A DNA stretch of 64,000 bases, taken from the NCBI GenBank assembly GCA_964368985.1, contig CAYJDW010000002.1, positions 40,540 to 104,539 on the forward strand, in the 5' to 3' direction. The notes beneath the pieces are model-generated. The model was not told the DNA's origin. It made no database searches and saw nothing but the letters and a program-made list of their open reading frames with translations. The DNA is from G023898405 sp964368985 (GTDB lineage Bacteria > Myxococcota > UBA727 > JABDBI01). The first letter of the stretch is position 1. Each line of letters starts with the position of its first letter. Shown one piece after another: positions 43,855 to 52,493 of this stretch. The translations under genes and the position numbers were made by a program.

Positions 43855-45549
43855 CTAAGGTAATTCAAATCCCAGTCCAAAAGTCCAGAGCAGAGGCATT
43901 CCCGTCCCCATGATATCTTTCGGGGAGAATTGAAAACCATCTTTACCGAAAGTGTCGATTTTGGTGTAGGACAACTCGCCTTTAAGATAGACGTTGTTGA
44001 AAAACCCTGAACCTTTTGCGGTTCGCATGGCCCCCGGCTCGAGGAAATTAAGCATGAGCATTAACCCGGCTGCGCCCTGATAGCCAAATCTAAAACCATT
44101 GGCGTCGTGTTTAAGAACATCATCGGTTTCGATTTCATTACGAAATGAATAGCCGTGCATGATGGCTGCGGCCCGCACATAGGGTACCAAGGGGACATAA
44201 TCCTGAAAATAATCGAACAAATAGGTCAGCTGAGGCCGCAGCTGGTACATGTGAAGAGAGGTTTTTACCGTGGTCGCTTTGTCCACGTCAGGTTTCTCGG
44301 CGCTATCCATGCCCATGGCGAAGCCGTTGACAAAGGTGTAGCCTAAACCTAAGCCCAGCTGCAAACTCCCGAAGCCATCAAAGAGATGCATATCCACTTC
44401 AAGTCCCATCAGGGGAGTGATGGGGCCATCCTCGTCGCTGGTTTTTTTGCGAAAAAACCCTTTGTAAAATGGAAAAACAGTAGAGCCATCGCTCAGTTTT
44501 TCGTTGTCCAAATCTGGCCTATACATCGATCCTAAAAATCCAATATTAACTTGGCCGAAATGGGCATGAGATTCTTCAGCGGGGATCAGAAAAACCAGGG
44601 CGAGTACTACGGGACTGAGTGAAAATTTCCCGAAGCGTCTGAGGCGTAGGCATAAGGCCAGGGCTAAAACCATCACCAAAAATCCGATTGAGTTCGAGCT
44701 GGAGCTTTGGCAACTAAAAGTAAGTTCCCCGCCATTGCCATTATAGCTAGCCAAAGGAAAAACTACTGGTATGGGTGTAAGTTTGAAGCTGTCATAATAT
44801 TCACCAGGTGTATTGTTTTGATCCAATGGCCTCACATAAAAAATGTATTCTACATCATTTTTTAATCCACTAATTTTGATTTTCGGCGGAGCTTGGGTCC
44901 ACGGGGTAAAAGAGTTTGATTTGCAATCTTTTTCTTTATCAAAAGGGGGCATATCTTTGACATATTTTGCGTAACAGGTCTCAATAGTAGATATTTTCCC
45001 GGTGTATTTTACCGTAAAAAGCGCAATACCATTGGCAGCGCTTTGATCGACAATGTTATCTATTTTTGCAACCGCCGTATCAAAGTGAAACGAGACGCTG
45101 GCAACGAGCTTGCCTTCCTGGCCAACCTCACCAGTATAAATACACAGCGTATTCAAACCAGCTGAACCTTTTTTGCATTGCCCAGGGGTTAAAAGATTTT
45201 TTTGTTTTATGTCTGTAGGGGACCATGCTTTAACAGATTGGTTCGCAGCAACCGAAGCTTTACATTCCGGAGCTTTGGTAGCGCTTTTGCTCCCACTCTC
45301 CAACATAACCTGAAAATCATCGTATTCATTGGTCAGGCTCTCGGGCAGAGTGAGGAGGACTTTCTGCTCAGATGTACAAGAACCTTGACCAAGAGTAGGG
45401 CTTTGGTCATTGTTGATTTCTAAAACGGCCTTGGTAAGGGTGCTGGTGCTAGGGTCAGGAGTAGCTGCTGCACTGGGATTTCCCAACAACCATAAAAGCC
45501 CAAAACTAAGCCACCAAATCTGCGATGGTTGGCAATGCGATGACGACAT
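43855..45549 (-). CDS. Fusion of a secreted Fn3-like domain and an outer-membrane beta-barrel (MXAN_2562-like)
   Basis: A 564-residue product. After an N-terminal signal (LLWLLGNPSAAA) comes an extracellular-type region with paired Cys and a fibronectin III-like stretch (about 150-255). Around residues 280-310 there is a Cys, a membrane helix and RLRRFGK, which looks like a MYXO-CTERM-type sorting tail; it runs directly into a second signal-peptide-like sequence ending ESHAHFG. The rest (about 335-564) alternates as beta strands with MGLEVDMHLF, LGLGLGYTFV and a C-terminal LGFELP, like an outer-membrane barrel. The order suggests two ancestral genes joined. It follows asd by 16 bases. Confidence 0.7.
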   Translation of the reverse strand: MSSSHCQPSQIWWLSFGLLWLLGNPSAAATPDPSTSTLTKAVLEINNDQSPTLGQGSCTSEQKVLLTLPESLTNEYDDFQVMLESGSKSATKAPECKASVAANQSVKAWSPTDIKQKNLLTPGQCKKGSAGLNTLCIYTGEVGQEGKLVASVSFHFDTAVAKIDNIVDQSAANGIALFTVKYTGKISTIETCYAKYVKDMPPFDKEKDCKSNSFTPWTQAPPKIKISGLKNDVEYIFYVRPLDQNNTPGEYYDSFKLTPIPVVFPLASYNGNGGELTFSCQSSSSNSIGFLVMVLALALCLRLRRFGKFSLSPVVLALVFLIPAEESHAHFGQVNIGFLGSMYRPDLDNEKLSDGSTVFPFYKGFFRKKTSDEDGPITPLMGLEVDMHLFDGFGSLQLGLGLGYTFVNGFAMGMDSAEKPDVDKATTVKTSLHMYQLRPQLTYLFDYFQDYVPLVPYVRAAAIMHGYSFRNEIETDDVLKHDANGFRFGYQGAAGLMLMLNFLEPGAMRTAKGSGFFNNVYLKGELSYTKIDTFGKDGFQFSPKDIMGTGMPLLWTFGLGFELP

Positions 45550-45565
45550 GAATATTCTACTCCAG

Positions 45566-46573
45566 CTAAAGTTTCTCAGCGATGCGTACCGCATTTAAAG
45601 CCGCCCCTGTGCGAAGATTATCGCTTGTAATCCAAAACGACAAACCGTGCTTCACTGATGTGTTTGGTCTTAGTCGACCTACCAGGGTCATATCCTCTCC
45701 ACAAGCGTCTAGGGGAGTGGGATATTTCGCCTTTATCGGATCATCAATTAATATAATGCCAGGGGCTTTGGCAAGCACCTCGACCGCATCATTTATTTTG
45801 ATTTCCCGAGTGGTGGCAATGCTTACCGCCATGGAATGGCCGTTAAATACCGGTACTCTCACGGCGGTTGCTTCCATTTTCAGCTCGGGAAGATCAAGAA
45901 TTTTTTTGCATTCTTCAATTATTTTCCATTCTTCTTCGGTTTTTCCGTTTTTATCAATGGTGCTCGCGCTTGGAATAAAGGGCAGAACATTAAAGGCAAT
46001 GCGCTTGCCAAAAACTTTGGTAGTGGCTTCGCGCAGATTAAATAAATCTCTCACCTGGGTTTCTAACTCGTCGGTGCCATGTTTGCCCGCGCCTGAAACG
46101 GCCTGATAGGTGGCTATTACTACGCTTTCAAGATGAGCGAGCTGATGAAGAGGAGCGAGCACCTGGGTCAAAGGTGTGGCGATGCAGTTTGGGCTTGCGA
46201 TAATCGGATAGCGCTTTTCTTTAAGCACATGAGCATTGACCTCAGCCACCACCAAAGCCACATCTTCCCGCATACGAAAGGCGCCGGATTTGTCGATACA
46301 AATAGTACCTTTTTGCGCCACCTGATCAATAAATGAGCGGGATACTTGGCCGCCGGCCGCAAAAAAAGCGATATCGGTATTGATTTGCTCTGGTGAACTA
46401 AGCTCTTCAACGACTATATCGTCGCTATTAAATTCAATTTTCTCGCCCGCGCCAACTTTTGACGAAAATAATTTAATCTGACTAATAGGAAAGGAGCGCT
46501 CTTCCAAAATACGTAGCAGTTCTCGGCCCACCATCCCGGTGGCGCCTATTACTGAAACAGTTTTCTTTTTCAT
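45566..46573 (-). CDS. asd: Aspartate-semialdehyde dehydrogenase
   Basis: A 335-residue NADPH-dependent enzyme that makes aspartate semialdehyde for lysine, threonine, methionine and diaminopimelate. GATGMVGRELL binds NADP, the catalytic Cys is in ASPNCIATPL, and the active-site His lies in VFNGHSMAV. TYQAVSGAGKHGTDEL is typical of the Gram-positive-like and deltaproteobacterial forms. The start lies 2 bases after the pyrG stop, so the genes are cotranscribed. Confidence 0.97.
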   Translation of the reverse strand: MKKKTVSVIGATGMVGRELLRILEERSFPISQIKLFSSKVGAGEKIEFNSDDIVVEELSSPEQINTDIAFFAAGGQVSRSFIDQVAQKGTICIDKSGAFRMREDVALVVAEVNAHVLKEKRYPIIASPNCIATPLTQVLAPLHQLAHLESVVIATYQAVSGAGKHGTDELETQVRDLFNLREATTKVFGKRIAFNVLPFIPSASTIDKNGKTEEEWKIIEECKKILDLPELKMEATAVRVPVFNGHSMAVSIATTREIKINDAVEVLAKAPGIILIDDPIKAKYPTPLDACGEDMTLVGRLRPNTSVKHGLSFWITSDNLRTGAALNAVRIAEKL

Positions 46574-46575
46574 TT

Positions 46576-48195
46576 TTATTCACTCTTCGCTAATTTTCTT
46601 TTTAGTGCCGCACCGACGAAGGATTTAAAGATCGGATGAGCGTGATTTGGTCTCGAACCAAATTCAGGGTGAAATTGAGTGGCGATAAAGAAGGGATGAT
46701 TTTTTAACTCAATAATCTCCACTAAATCAGCCGTAGCGCAAGTTCCGCTCACCACTAAGCCTGCTGCTTTCAGTTGTTCAAGATAATGATTATTCACCTC
46801 AAAACGATGGCGATGACGTTCTTTGATTTCATCTACCTGGTAAATTTCGTGCGCTAGGGTTTTAGGGGCGATCCGACAAGGATGGTCGCCGAGGCGCATG
46901 GTGCCGCCTTTTTTATGCACATGGATCTGAGTTTCCATAATATGGATAACTTTGGTTTTAGCTTTAGGATTAAACTCTTCAGAATCTGCATCACTTAATC
47001 CAGCTACGTGACGCGCAAATTCGATAACCGCCATTTGCAGTCCCAAACAAATACCAAAAAACGGGATGTTATTGGTGCGCGCATATTCGATGGCGAGAAT
47101 TTTGCCCTCAATGCCGCGTTCTCCGAAACCACCCGGCACCAAAATAGCGTCCACCGACGAGAGCTTGTCTGCCACATGCTTTTTATCAAGTTTTTCGGCA
47201 TCGATATAAAGGCAATTGACGCGCACTTGATGAGCAATGCCTGCATGAATAAGCGCTTCGTTAATACTTTTATAACTCTCGATCAAATCCACATATTTAC
47301 CCACCACCGCAATGCTGAGTTCTTCGCTTGGATTCATGAAGCGATGGACAACGCTTTCCCAATTTTGCAAATCAGGTTTTCGCGCCCAAATATTAAGATG
47401 ATTGACAATAATGTCGTCGATACCTTCTTTATGAAGCATCAAGGGTACTTGATAGACGGTTTTAGCATCGGCGCAGTTGATGACAGCTTCCTTGGGCACG
47501 TTACAAAAAAGTGAGATTTTTTGCTTAATGTCGTCGGGAACTGGCTGCTCAGAGCGCAACAAAAGAATGTCTGGTTGAATACCTTGGCTCAAGGCCTCTT
47601 TGACTGAATGCTGCGTCGGTTTGGTTTTAAGTTCACCAGCGCTTTTGATCAAAGGCACATAACTTACATGGACAAAGACCGAATTTTTGACACCGACTTC
47701 TGCGCGAAATTGTCGAATAGCCTCGACAAATGGCAATGATTCAATATCGCCAATCGTACCGCCAACTTCACAGATCAAAACATCGTGCCCCACTGCGGCG
47801 GCCACAATAACTTTTTTGATTTGGTCGGTGATATGGGGGATAACCTGAACCGTGGCGCCTAAATATTCACCGTTACGTTCTTTTTCGAGCACTTCTTGAT
47901 AAATCTGGCCTGCCGTGGTGCTGTTATTGCGACCCAAATCTTTAGCTAAATAGCGTTCATAATGTCCTAAATCGAGATCTGTTTCGGCGCCATCTTTAGT
48001 AACAAATACCTCTCCATGCTGGAAAGGATTCATAGTGCCGGGATCCACATTTAAATAAGGGTCTAATTTTAATATAGAAATATCCAAACCACGAGCTTGC
48101 AATAAGGCACCGATGGAGGCAGAAGTGATGCCTTTGCCTAAGGAACTGATTACACCACCGGTTACAAAAATATATTTAGGTTCATGATTTGCCAT
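46576..48195 (-). CDS. pyrG: CTP synthase
   Basis: A 539-residue enzyme that aminates UTP to CTP. The N-terminal synthetase domain begins YIFVTGGVISSLGKGITSAS and carries SILKLDPYLN. The C-terminal class I glutamine amidotransferase domain has FGICLGLQMA with the catalytic Cys and QFHPEF with the catalytic His. The length is as usual. It heads a minus-strand group with asd and is divergent from rsmE, with the promoters in the 85-base gap. Confidence 0.98.
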   Translation of the reverse strand: MANHEPKYIFVTGGVISSLGKGITSASIGALLQARGLDISILKLDPYLNVDPGTMNPFQHGEVFVTKDGAETDLDLGHYERYLAKDLGRNNSTTAGQIYQEVLEKERNGEYLGATVQVIPHITDQIKKVIVAAAVGHDVLICEVGGTIGDIESLPFVEAIRQFRAEVGVKNSVFVHVSYVPLIKSAGELKTKPTQHSVKEALSQGIQPDILLLRSEQPVPDDIKQKISLFCNVPKEAVINCADAKTVYQVPLMLHKEGIDDIIVNHLNIWARKPDLQNWESVVHRFMNPSEELSIAVVGKYVDLIESYKSINEALIHAGIAHQVRVNCLYIDAEKLDKKHVADKLSSVDAILVPGGFGERGIEGKILAIEYARTNNIPFFGICLGLQMAVIEFARHVAGLSDADSEEFNPKAKTKVIHIMETQIHVHKKGGTMRLGDHPCRIAPKTLAHEIYQVDEIKERHRHRFEVNNHYLEQLKAAGLVVSGTCATADLVEIIELKNHPFFIATQFHPEFGSRPNHAHPIFKSFVGAALKRKLAKSE

Positions 48196-48280
48196 ATTTA
48201 CGCCTCAAAGTGATTGACATCATATTGTTATCCTAAGCAGGCCTAGGTGGCTAGTGGGTTTTTAGGAGGAGGAGACTAAA

Positions 48281-49006
48281 ATGCATCGTTGTTTTGTGGA
48301 TCGTTCTTGGATCGATAGTTGGCTTTTAGATGCCAATAAAGCCGTACCCCCCGAAGTGAGCGAGCGTCTGCTCAAAGTGGTGCGCATCAAAGAAAGTGAG
48401 CTGGTTGGCTTTTTTGATGGCCAAGGCCGCGAGTTAAGGGGCTTTTTGACTCGTGGTGGAACTTTAATTAATGCGGCTAAGTTTGAAGTGGCTCCTGATT
48501 TAGTGAGGATAGTGCTTCTTCAAGGCGCCATTGAGGAAACCAAGATGGCGGAAACCATCAAACGAGGCACTGAGTTTGGGGTAGAAAGCTTTATTATTTT
48601 TAAGGCAGAGCGCAGTGATGCTTTTTGTTATGGAAAATTAGAAAAACGCTATGAGCGTTTAAAAAGCCTCGCCATCGATGCGGCCCGGCAAAGTGGACGC
48701 TTATTTGTGCCCGAAATTAGCTTTGTGAAAGATTTAAAATCTTTCAAGCCAGAAGGCAAAACCTTCGGCATCTTTGGAGATCTGGATGCTCAGCAAAAAT
48801 TGTCCATTTCTCTCGCCAGTCATTATGCCCAGGAAGCAGAAATAGCCGTGGTAGTGGGCCCGGAGGGCGGGCTTAGTAAGCCTGAAAAAAATATATTAAG
48901 CCAACACGGCTTTAAGTCAGTGCAGTGGGCGCCTTATACGTTAAGATCAGAGTTGGCCTCACTTTCCGCGGTCGCTATTATCAATGCTTTTTTAGGGAGG
49001 GCTTGA
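48281..49006 (+). CDS. rsmE: 16S rRNA (uracil-1498-N3)-methyltransferase
   Basis: A 241-residue SPOUT methyltransferase. The N-terminal PUA-like domain (VVRIKESELVGFFDGQGRE) precedes the knot with LLQGAIEETKMAETIKRGTE, AVVVGPEGGLSKPE (SAM-binding) and a C-terminal LRSELASLSAVAIINAF. It methylates U1498 of 16S rRNA. AGGAGGAGGAG lies before the ATG. Its stop overlaps the start of the RDD gene (TGATG). Confidence 0.93.
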   Translation: MHRCFVDRSWIDSWLLDANKAVPPEVSERLLKVVRIKESELVGFFDGQGRELRGFLTRGGTLINAAKFEVAPDLVRIVLLQGAIEETKMAETIKRGTEFGVESFIIFKAERSDAFCYGKLEKRYERLKSLAIDAARQSGRLFVPEISFVKDLKSFKPEGKTFGIFGDLDAQQKLSISLASHYAQEAEIAVVVGPEGGLSKPEKNILSQHGFKSVQWAPYTLRSELASLSAVAIINAFLGRA

Positions 49007-49479
49007 TGCGAGTTGCAGGTGTCTTTAGAGTTTTCGCTAAAGATCTCATCGATTTTTTGACGGTGATGATAGTTTCATGCGCTATTACAGCGTTGGTATA
49101 CCAGGTCTCTCCTCAGTACAGTGGCCTTGGAATGTCATTTTATTTCTTTGAGGAATTTATTGAGCTATTTATTCAAAATCCCGAGCTTTTGGTTTGGCTT
49201 TTTGGTACGGCCTGTGGTTTCACCCTCCTTTACTTTTTAGTGGGGGCCTTAATCGGCAACACTACTTTGGGCGGCGCTTTGCTAGGTCTAAAAATCCTCG
49301 ATCAAAAGCACTATGAGCCTCTTCGTCTTTGGCAAATTTTTTTGGCTGCCTTTGGGGCTATTTTAGGGGTTTTGATTTTTTTGATTGGCCCGCTCTACGC
49401 CTGGTTTTTGAGCTCTTCTCATCGAGGAGCAGGGGAGCATTTTTCCCGCTCTGTGTGGGTTAAGGCCAAAGAAGAGTGA
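49006..49479 (+). CDS. RDD-family membrane protein
   Basis: A 157-residue protein with three to four hydrophobic segments. RVFAKDLIDFLTVMIVS, a central ...GCTFLLYFLVGAL-type segment, NTTLGGALLGLKILD and the late LIGPLYAWF...RSVWVKAKEE match the RDD family, whose role is often unknown (some move ions or solutes). The ATG at 49006 overlaps the rsmE stop by one base, so a longer in-frame start inside rsmE is rejected. Confidence 0.78.
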   Translation: MRVAGVFRVFAKDLIDFLTVMIVSCAITALVYQVSPQYSGLGMSFYFFEEFIELFIQNPELLVWLFGTACGFTLLYFLVGALIGNTTLGGALLGLKILDQKHYEPLRLWQIFLAAFGAILGVLIFLIGPLYAWFLSSSHRGAGEHFSRSVWVKAKEE

Positions 49480-49487
49480 AGCCTCGT

Positions 49488-50075
49488 TTATGAATAGGCC
49501 CGCAGCATCTCAAAAAAGCGTTTAAAGGCGGTAAAAAAAACGAGTGTGGCAAAAATAATGGTGCCCCAGAAAAAGGTTTCTTCAAAAATAATCACGATGG
49601 GAAAATAGATAAAGGTCTCCGCTCGCTCGATAAGGCCTGGGCTATAATGAAAACTCTTTTTCGAAAGATTGCGCTCAAAAATGCCCGATAACAAAAAAGT
49701 GGTGACACATAAATAAAAACTTCCGAGCAAAATAAGCAACAAAAAGCCACGCTCGGGAGCGTATAAATAAAGGCCAATAACCACCGCGAATTCGACGCTA
49801 CGATCGGCCAGTATATCGAGAATGCATCCTGCGTCAGAAGATAAGCCAAGTTTGCGTGCGAGGGTGCCGTCGGCCGCATCGAGCAGTCCTGAAGCAAGGA
49901 GCAAAAAAACGGCCAGCCACGAATAATGCCAATAAAGAGCGGGCAGGGCGGCCATTCCTAAAATCAACGCCAAAATTGTTAAATGATGAGGCTTTAGTTT
50001 AAGCAGGGCACAAAGACCTGCTACTCGGTCAATCAATAAAGTTTGCCATGGTGCTCTAAAATATGAGTCGATCAT
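49488..50075 (-). CDS. CDP-alcohol phosphatidyltransferase
   Basis: A 195-residue membrane enzyme with about six hydrophobic segments. The family motif D-x2-DG-x2-AR-x8-G-x3-D-x3-D is complete in DAADGTLARKL...GCILDILAD (about residues 66-91). It joins a CDP-activated lipid to an alcohol such as inositol phosphate, glycerol phosphate or another head group; the acceptor is not clear. It lies 4 bases after ilvE on the same strand. Confidence 0.88.
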   Translation of the reverse strand: MIDSYFRAPWQTLLIDRVAGLCALLKLKPHHLTILALILGMAALPALYWHYSWLAVFLLLASGLLDAADGTLARKLGLSSDAGCILDILADRSVEFAVVIGLYLYAPERGFLLLILLGSFYLCVTTFLLSGIFERNLSKKSFHYSPGLIERAETFIYFPIVIIFEETFFWGTIIFATLVFFTAFKRFFEMLRAYS

Positions 50076-50079
50076 GAGC

Positions 50080-51201
50080 TTAGTGGTCGTTTAAGGGCAC
50101 CAAGACGCGCCAACCAAAGGGATCGGGGGCTTCTCCTCTTTGAATATCGGTGAGGGCTTTTTTGAGGCTGAGGCTGACAGGCCCGGGTTGCCGGTCATTA
50201 ATATCGATAAATTCTTGATTAAAAATGAGCCGGCCGATGGGACTGATGACGGCTGCCGTACCGCATCCAAATGCTTCTTTGAGTTTATTATTTTTAATAT
50301 CGCTGATGAGCTGATGAATATCAGTTCGCTCTTCCACGATAGTGAGGCCTAAGTGGCGGGCAAGGCTAATCACTGAGTCTCTGGTCACGCCCGGTAAAAT
50401 AGTGCCGCATAAAGGCGGCGTAACGAGCCGATCTTCATAGACGAACATAATATTCATGGCGCCGATTTCTTCGACAAAACGACGCTCCAGCGCATCGAGC
50501 CACAATACTGAATCAGCACCTAAAGCTTTGGCTTTTTGTAGCGCGAGCACGGAGCAGGCATAATTGGCGCCGGCTTTGGTGTCACCCGTGCCGCCGCGTA
50601 CTGCCCTAACCATTTCTTGTTCCACGTAAACGCTGACACTTTGGGCGCTGGCAAAATATTGCTTGACCGCGCAGAGTATCACAAAAAAGCGATAATCTTT
50701 GGAGGCGCGATAACTGACGCCCCGATCGAGAGGAATGAGACAAGGTCGAATATACATGCTGCCCGGCTGCGGCAGGACAAAATCCTGATCCACGGCCACT
50801 AGTGCCTTGATGGCCGCTAAAAATAGCTCGACGGGGACCGGCTCCATGCCGGTGCGCTCTGCCGAATGATAAAAGCGCTCAGCATTCATGCGAGGGCGAA
50901 AAAGCGTGATTTCTTGATTCGGCATACGATAGGCTTTTAGACCCTCAAAAACCTGTTGGCCATAATGAAAAGCTACGGCATCAGGTTCCATCAAAAATGG
51001 TCCAAAAGGAGTGATGCTGGGGGTCTGCCAGCCACCCTGGTCATGCAAGAAATCACAAACAAATTGGTGATTGGAGTGAATTTTTCCAAATGGCAGCTCA
51101 TCGCTTGGGTGCGGAGGGAGAATCCGTTTATCCGGGGCCACAAGGGTTTTCACGATCCTAAGCGGAAAGGCAAGGTTATCGCTATGGTTTTTTGAGATCA
51201 T
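50080..51201 (-). CDS. ilvE: Branched-chain amino acid aminotransferase
   Basis: A 373-residue PLP-dependent class IV aminotransferase for Leu, Ile and Val. GQQVFEGLKAYR, the catalytic Lys in GDTKAGANYACS, RRFVEEIGAMNIMF and TPPLCGTILPGVTRDS (PLP phosphate and substrate loops) are all present, and the length fits the longer BCAT subgroup. GAGG lies 9 bases before the ATG. The upstream region on this strand contains a GGCGTT/AACGCC hairpin that could have a regulatory role, but no known attenuator can be claimed. Confidence 0.94.
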   Translation of the reverse strand: MISKNHSDNLAFPLRIVKTLVAPDKRILPPHPSDELPFGKIHSNHQFVCDFLHDQGGWQTPSITPFGPFLMEPDAVAFHYGQQVFEGLKAYRMPNQEITLFRPRMNAERFYHSAERTGMEPVPVELFLAAIKALVAVDQDFVLPQPGSMYIRPCLIPLDRGVSYRASKDYRFFVILCAVKQYFASAQSVSVYVEQEMVRAVRGGTGDTKAGANYACSVLALQKAKALGADSVLWLDALERRFVEEIGAMNIMFVYEDRLVTPPLCGTILPGVTRDSVISLARHLGLTIVEERTDIHQLISDIKNNKLKEAFGCGTAAVISPIGRLIFNQEFIDINDRQPGPVSLSLKKALTDIQRGEAPDPFGWRVLVPLNDH

Positions 51202-51441
51202 AAAAAGAACCTCGTAGATAATTCACTGGAGCCATATAGGGAGCTTTGCTTAATGCCGCAAGGCGTTGCCTTATAACGCCGGGAGGGGACCTAAAAGTTC
51301 CTGTGTTGAGAATTTTAGGAGATTTTGGTTCAAGCCGGCCTAACAAATTCAATCAAATCCTTTCAATTTGCATAATTAGGTTGCCCCAAACCAGGCGTTT
51401 TAATAGGTAAAAATGTATAATTTAAATGTGTTAATAAATAT

Positions 51442-52488
51442 ATGCTTATTGCGCCCAAGAAAATTGTAGCAGGAGAAAGGGAGAAAGTTTCTCCAATATT
51501 TCAGGCTACTATGATGATAATGAGCGGCTTGATTATTTTCATGAGCTTTTATTATCGTATTGAATTATTTAGGGCTCTTGATGAACCTTTGGTTCATGAG
51601 ACCATAAGTCCTCAAAAATTAAGAGAATTGGGTGGTTATCCGGAATATGTGGATGTAGGGCTTGAAATAGAGCGTTTTCAAGAATTCAACGTTACCAAAA
51701 ATCAGTTCACTTTCACGGGAAATGTATGGTTTGAATTTGAGGCAGGATCGGTGTCTATTGATACCTTAAAAGATTTTGCTTTTGATCGTGCTACGATACT
51801 TTATCGTTCCGAGCCCGATACGAGATTATTGGGCAGCAAATTAATGGTGCGTTTTTTAATTAAAGTTGCCTTCAATACGGGCCTGGTAAACTCCGATTTT
51901 CCCGTTGATGACCATCGTATCAACATAGTCTTAAGCCATCCTTTCGTTTCGCCGGAAGAAATAATTTTTGAAGCCCGTGCAACCAATTTCGTTTTTGATA
52001 GCAATTTATTGTCCTCGGGTTGGAATACCATTGATAAATCGGTGAAATCAGGATTCACCGAGGCTCGTCTTTCTGAGCAGGGAACGGAAAAAATGGTATT
52101 GCAGCCTATGGTGGCTTTTTCCATTGACGTTGAGCGCTATGGTGCTCGCTATGTGCTGGCCATATTATTGCCGATATTTTTGATGTTCTTCTTAATATTT
52201 TATTGTTTATCGGTGGAAGCAGCGCCCAGTGTTGCAGTGTCTCTTGGTGGTATCACGGGTATCTTGGCTTACCGCTATGTTATCGAGCAATTATCGCCAC
52301 CAACTGGCGATCTCATGATGTCAGACCACTTTTTCTTTCTAATTCTCACGTCAGCAATGTTAGTATTTTTGCTTAATAAACTAGATTTATTTGTTATGCA
52401 ATTAGATATGAAGAAAAAAGTCTTGGGAGTGGTATTAATTCATATGTTCACGGTCATTGCCTCTATTTATATGTTATTTCCTCGGTGA
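51442..52488 (+). CDS. Pentameric ligand-gated ion channel-like (Pro-loop) protein A
   Basis: A 348-residue membrane protein. An N-terminal membrane helix (about 20-38) is followed by a beta-rich external domain (45-230) with TGNVWFEFE, the Pro-loop-like SDFPVDDHRINIVL at 151-164 (compare YPFDSQ in bacterial channels) and a loop-C-like SSGW at 191-194. Four membrane helices follow (about 235-257, 262-284, 294-312, 325-346) with PP between the second and third, as in Cys-loop/Pro-loop channels. It would be a cation or anion channel opened by a ligand. The extra N-terminal helix is unusual. The next gene, encoding a phosphoesterase-binding protein fusion, starts 5 bases after this stop. Confidence 0.6.
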   Translation: MLIAPKKIVAGEREKVSPIFQATMMIMSGLIIFMSFYYRIELFRALDEPLVHETISPQKLRELGGYPEYVDVGLEIERFQEFNVTKNQFTFTGNVWFEFEAGSVSIDTLKDFAFDRATILYRSEPDTRLLGSKLMVRFLIKVAFNTGLVNSDFPVDDHRINIVLSHPFVSPEEIIFEARATNFVFDSNLLSSGWNTIDKSVKSGFTEARLSEQGTEKMVLQPMVAFSIDVERYGARYVLAILLPIFLMFFLIFYCLSVEAAPSVAVSLGGITGILAYRYVIEQLSPPTGDLMMSDHFFFLILTSAMLVFLLNKLDLFVMQLDMKKKVLGVVLIHMFTVIASIYMLFPR

Positions 52489-52493
52489 TTTTA

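Noticed and set aside
48925..49005. Longer N-terminus for the RDD protein
   Set aside because: It lies inside rsmE; the ATG overlapping the rsmE stop (TGATG) is the usual coupled start.
51202..51441. Possible riboswitch upstream of ilvE (GGCGTT...AACGCC hairpin)
   Set aside because: Only one short stem is clear; no conserved core of any known class could be matched, and no attenuator T-run follows.
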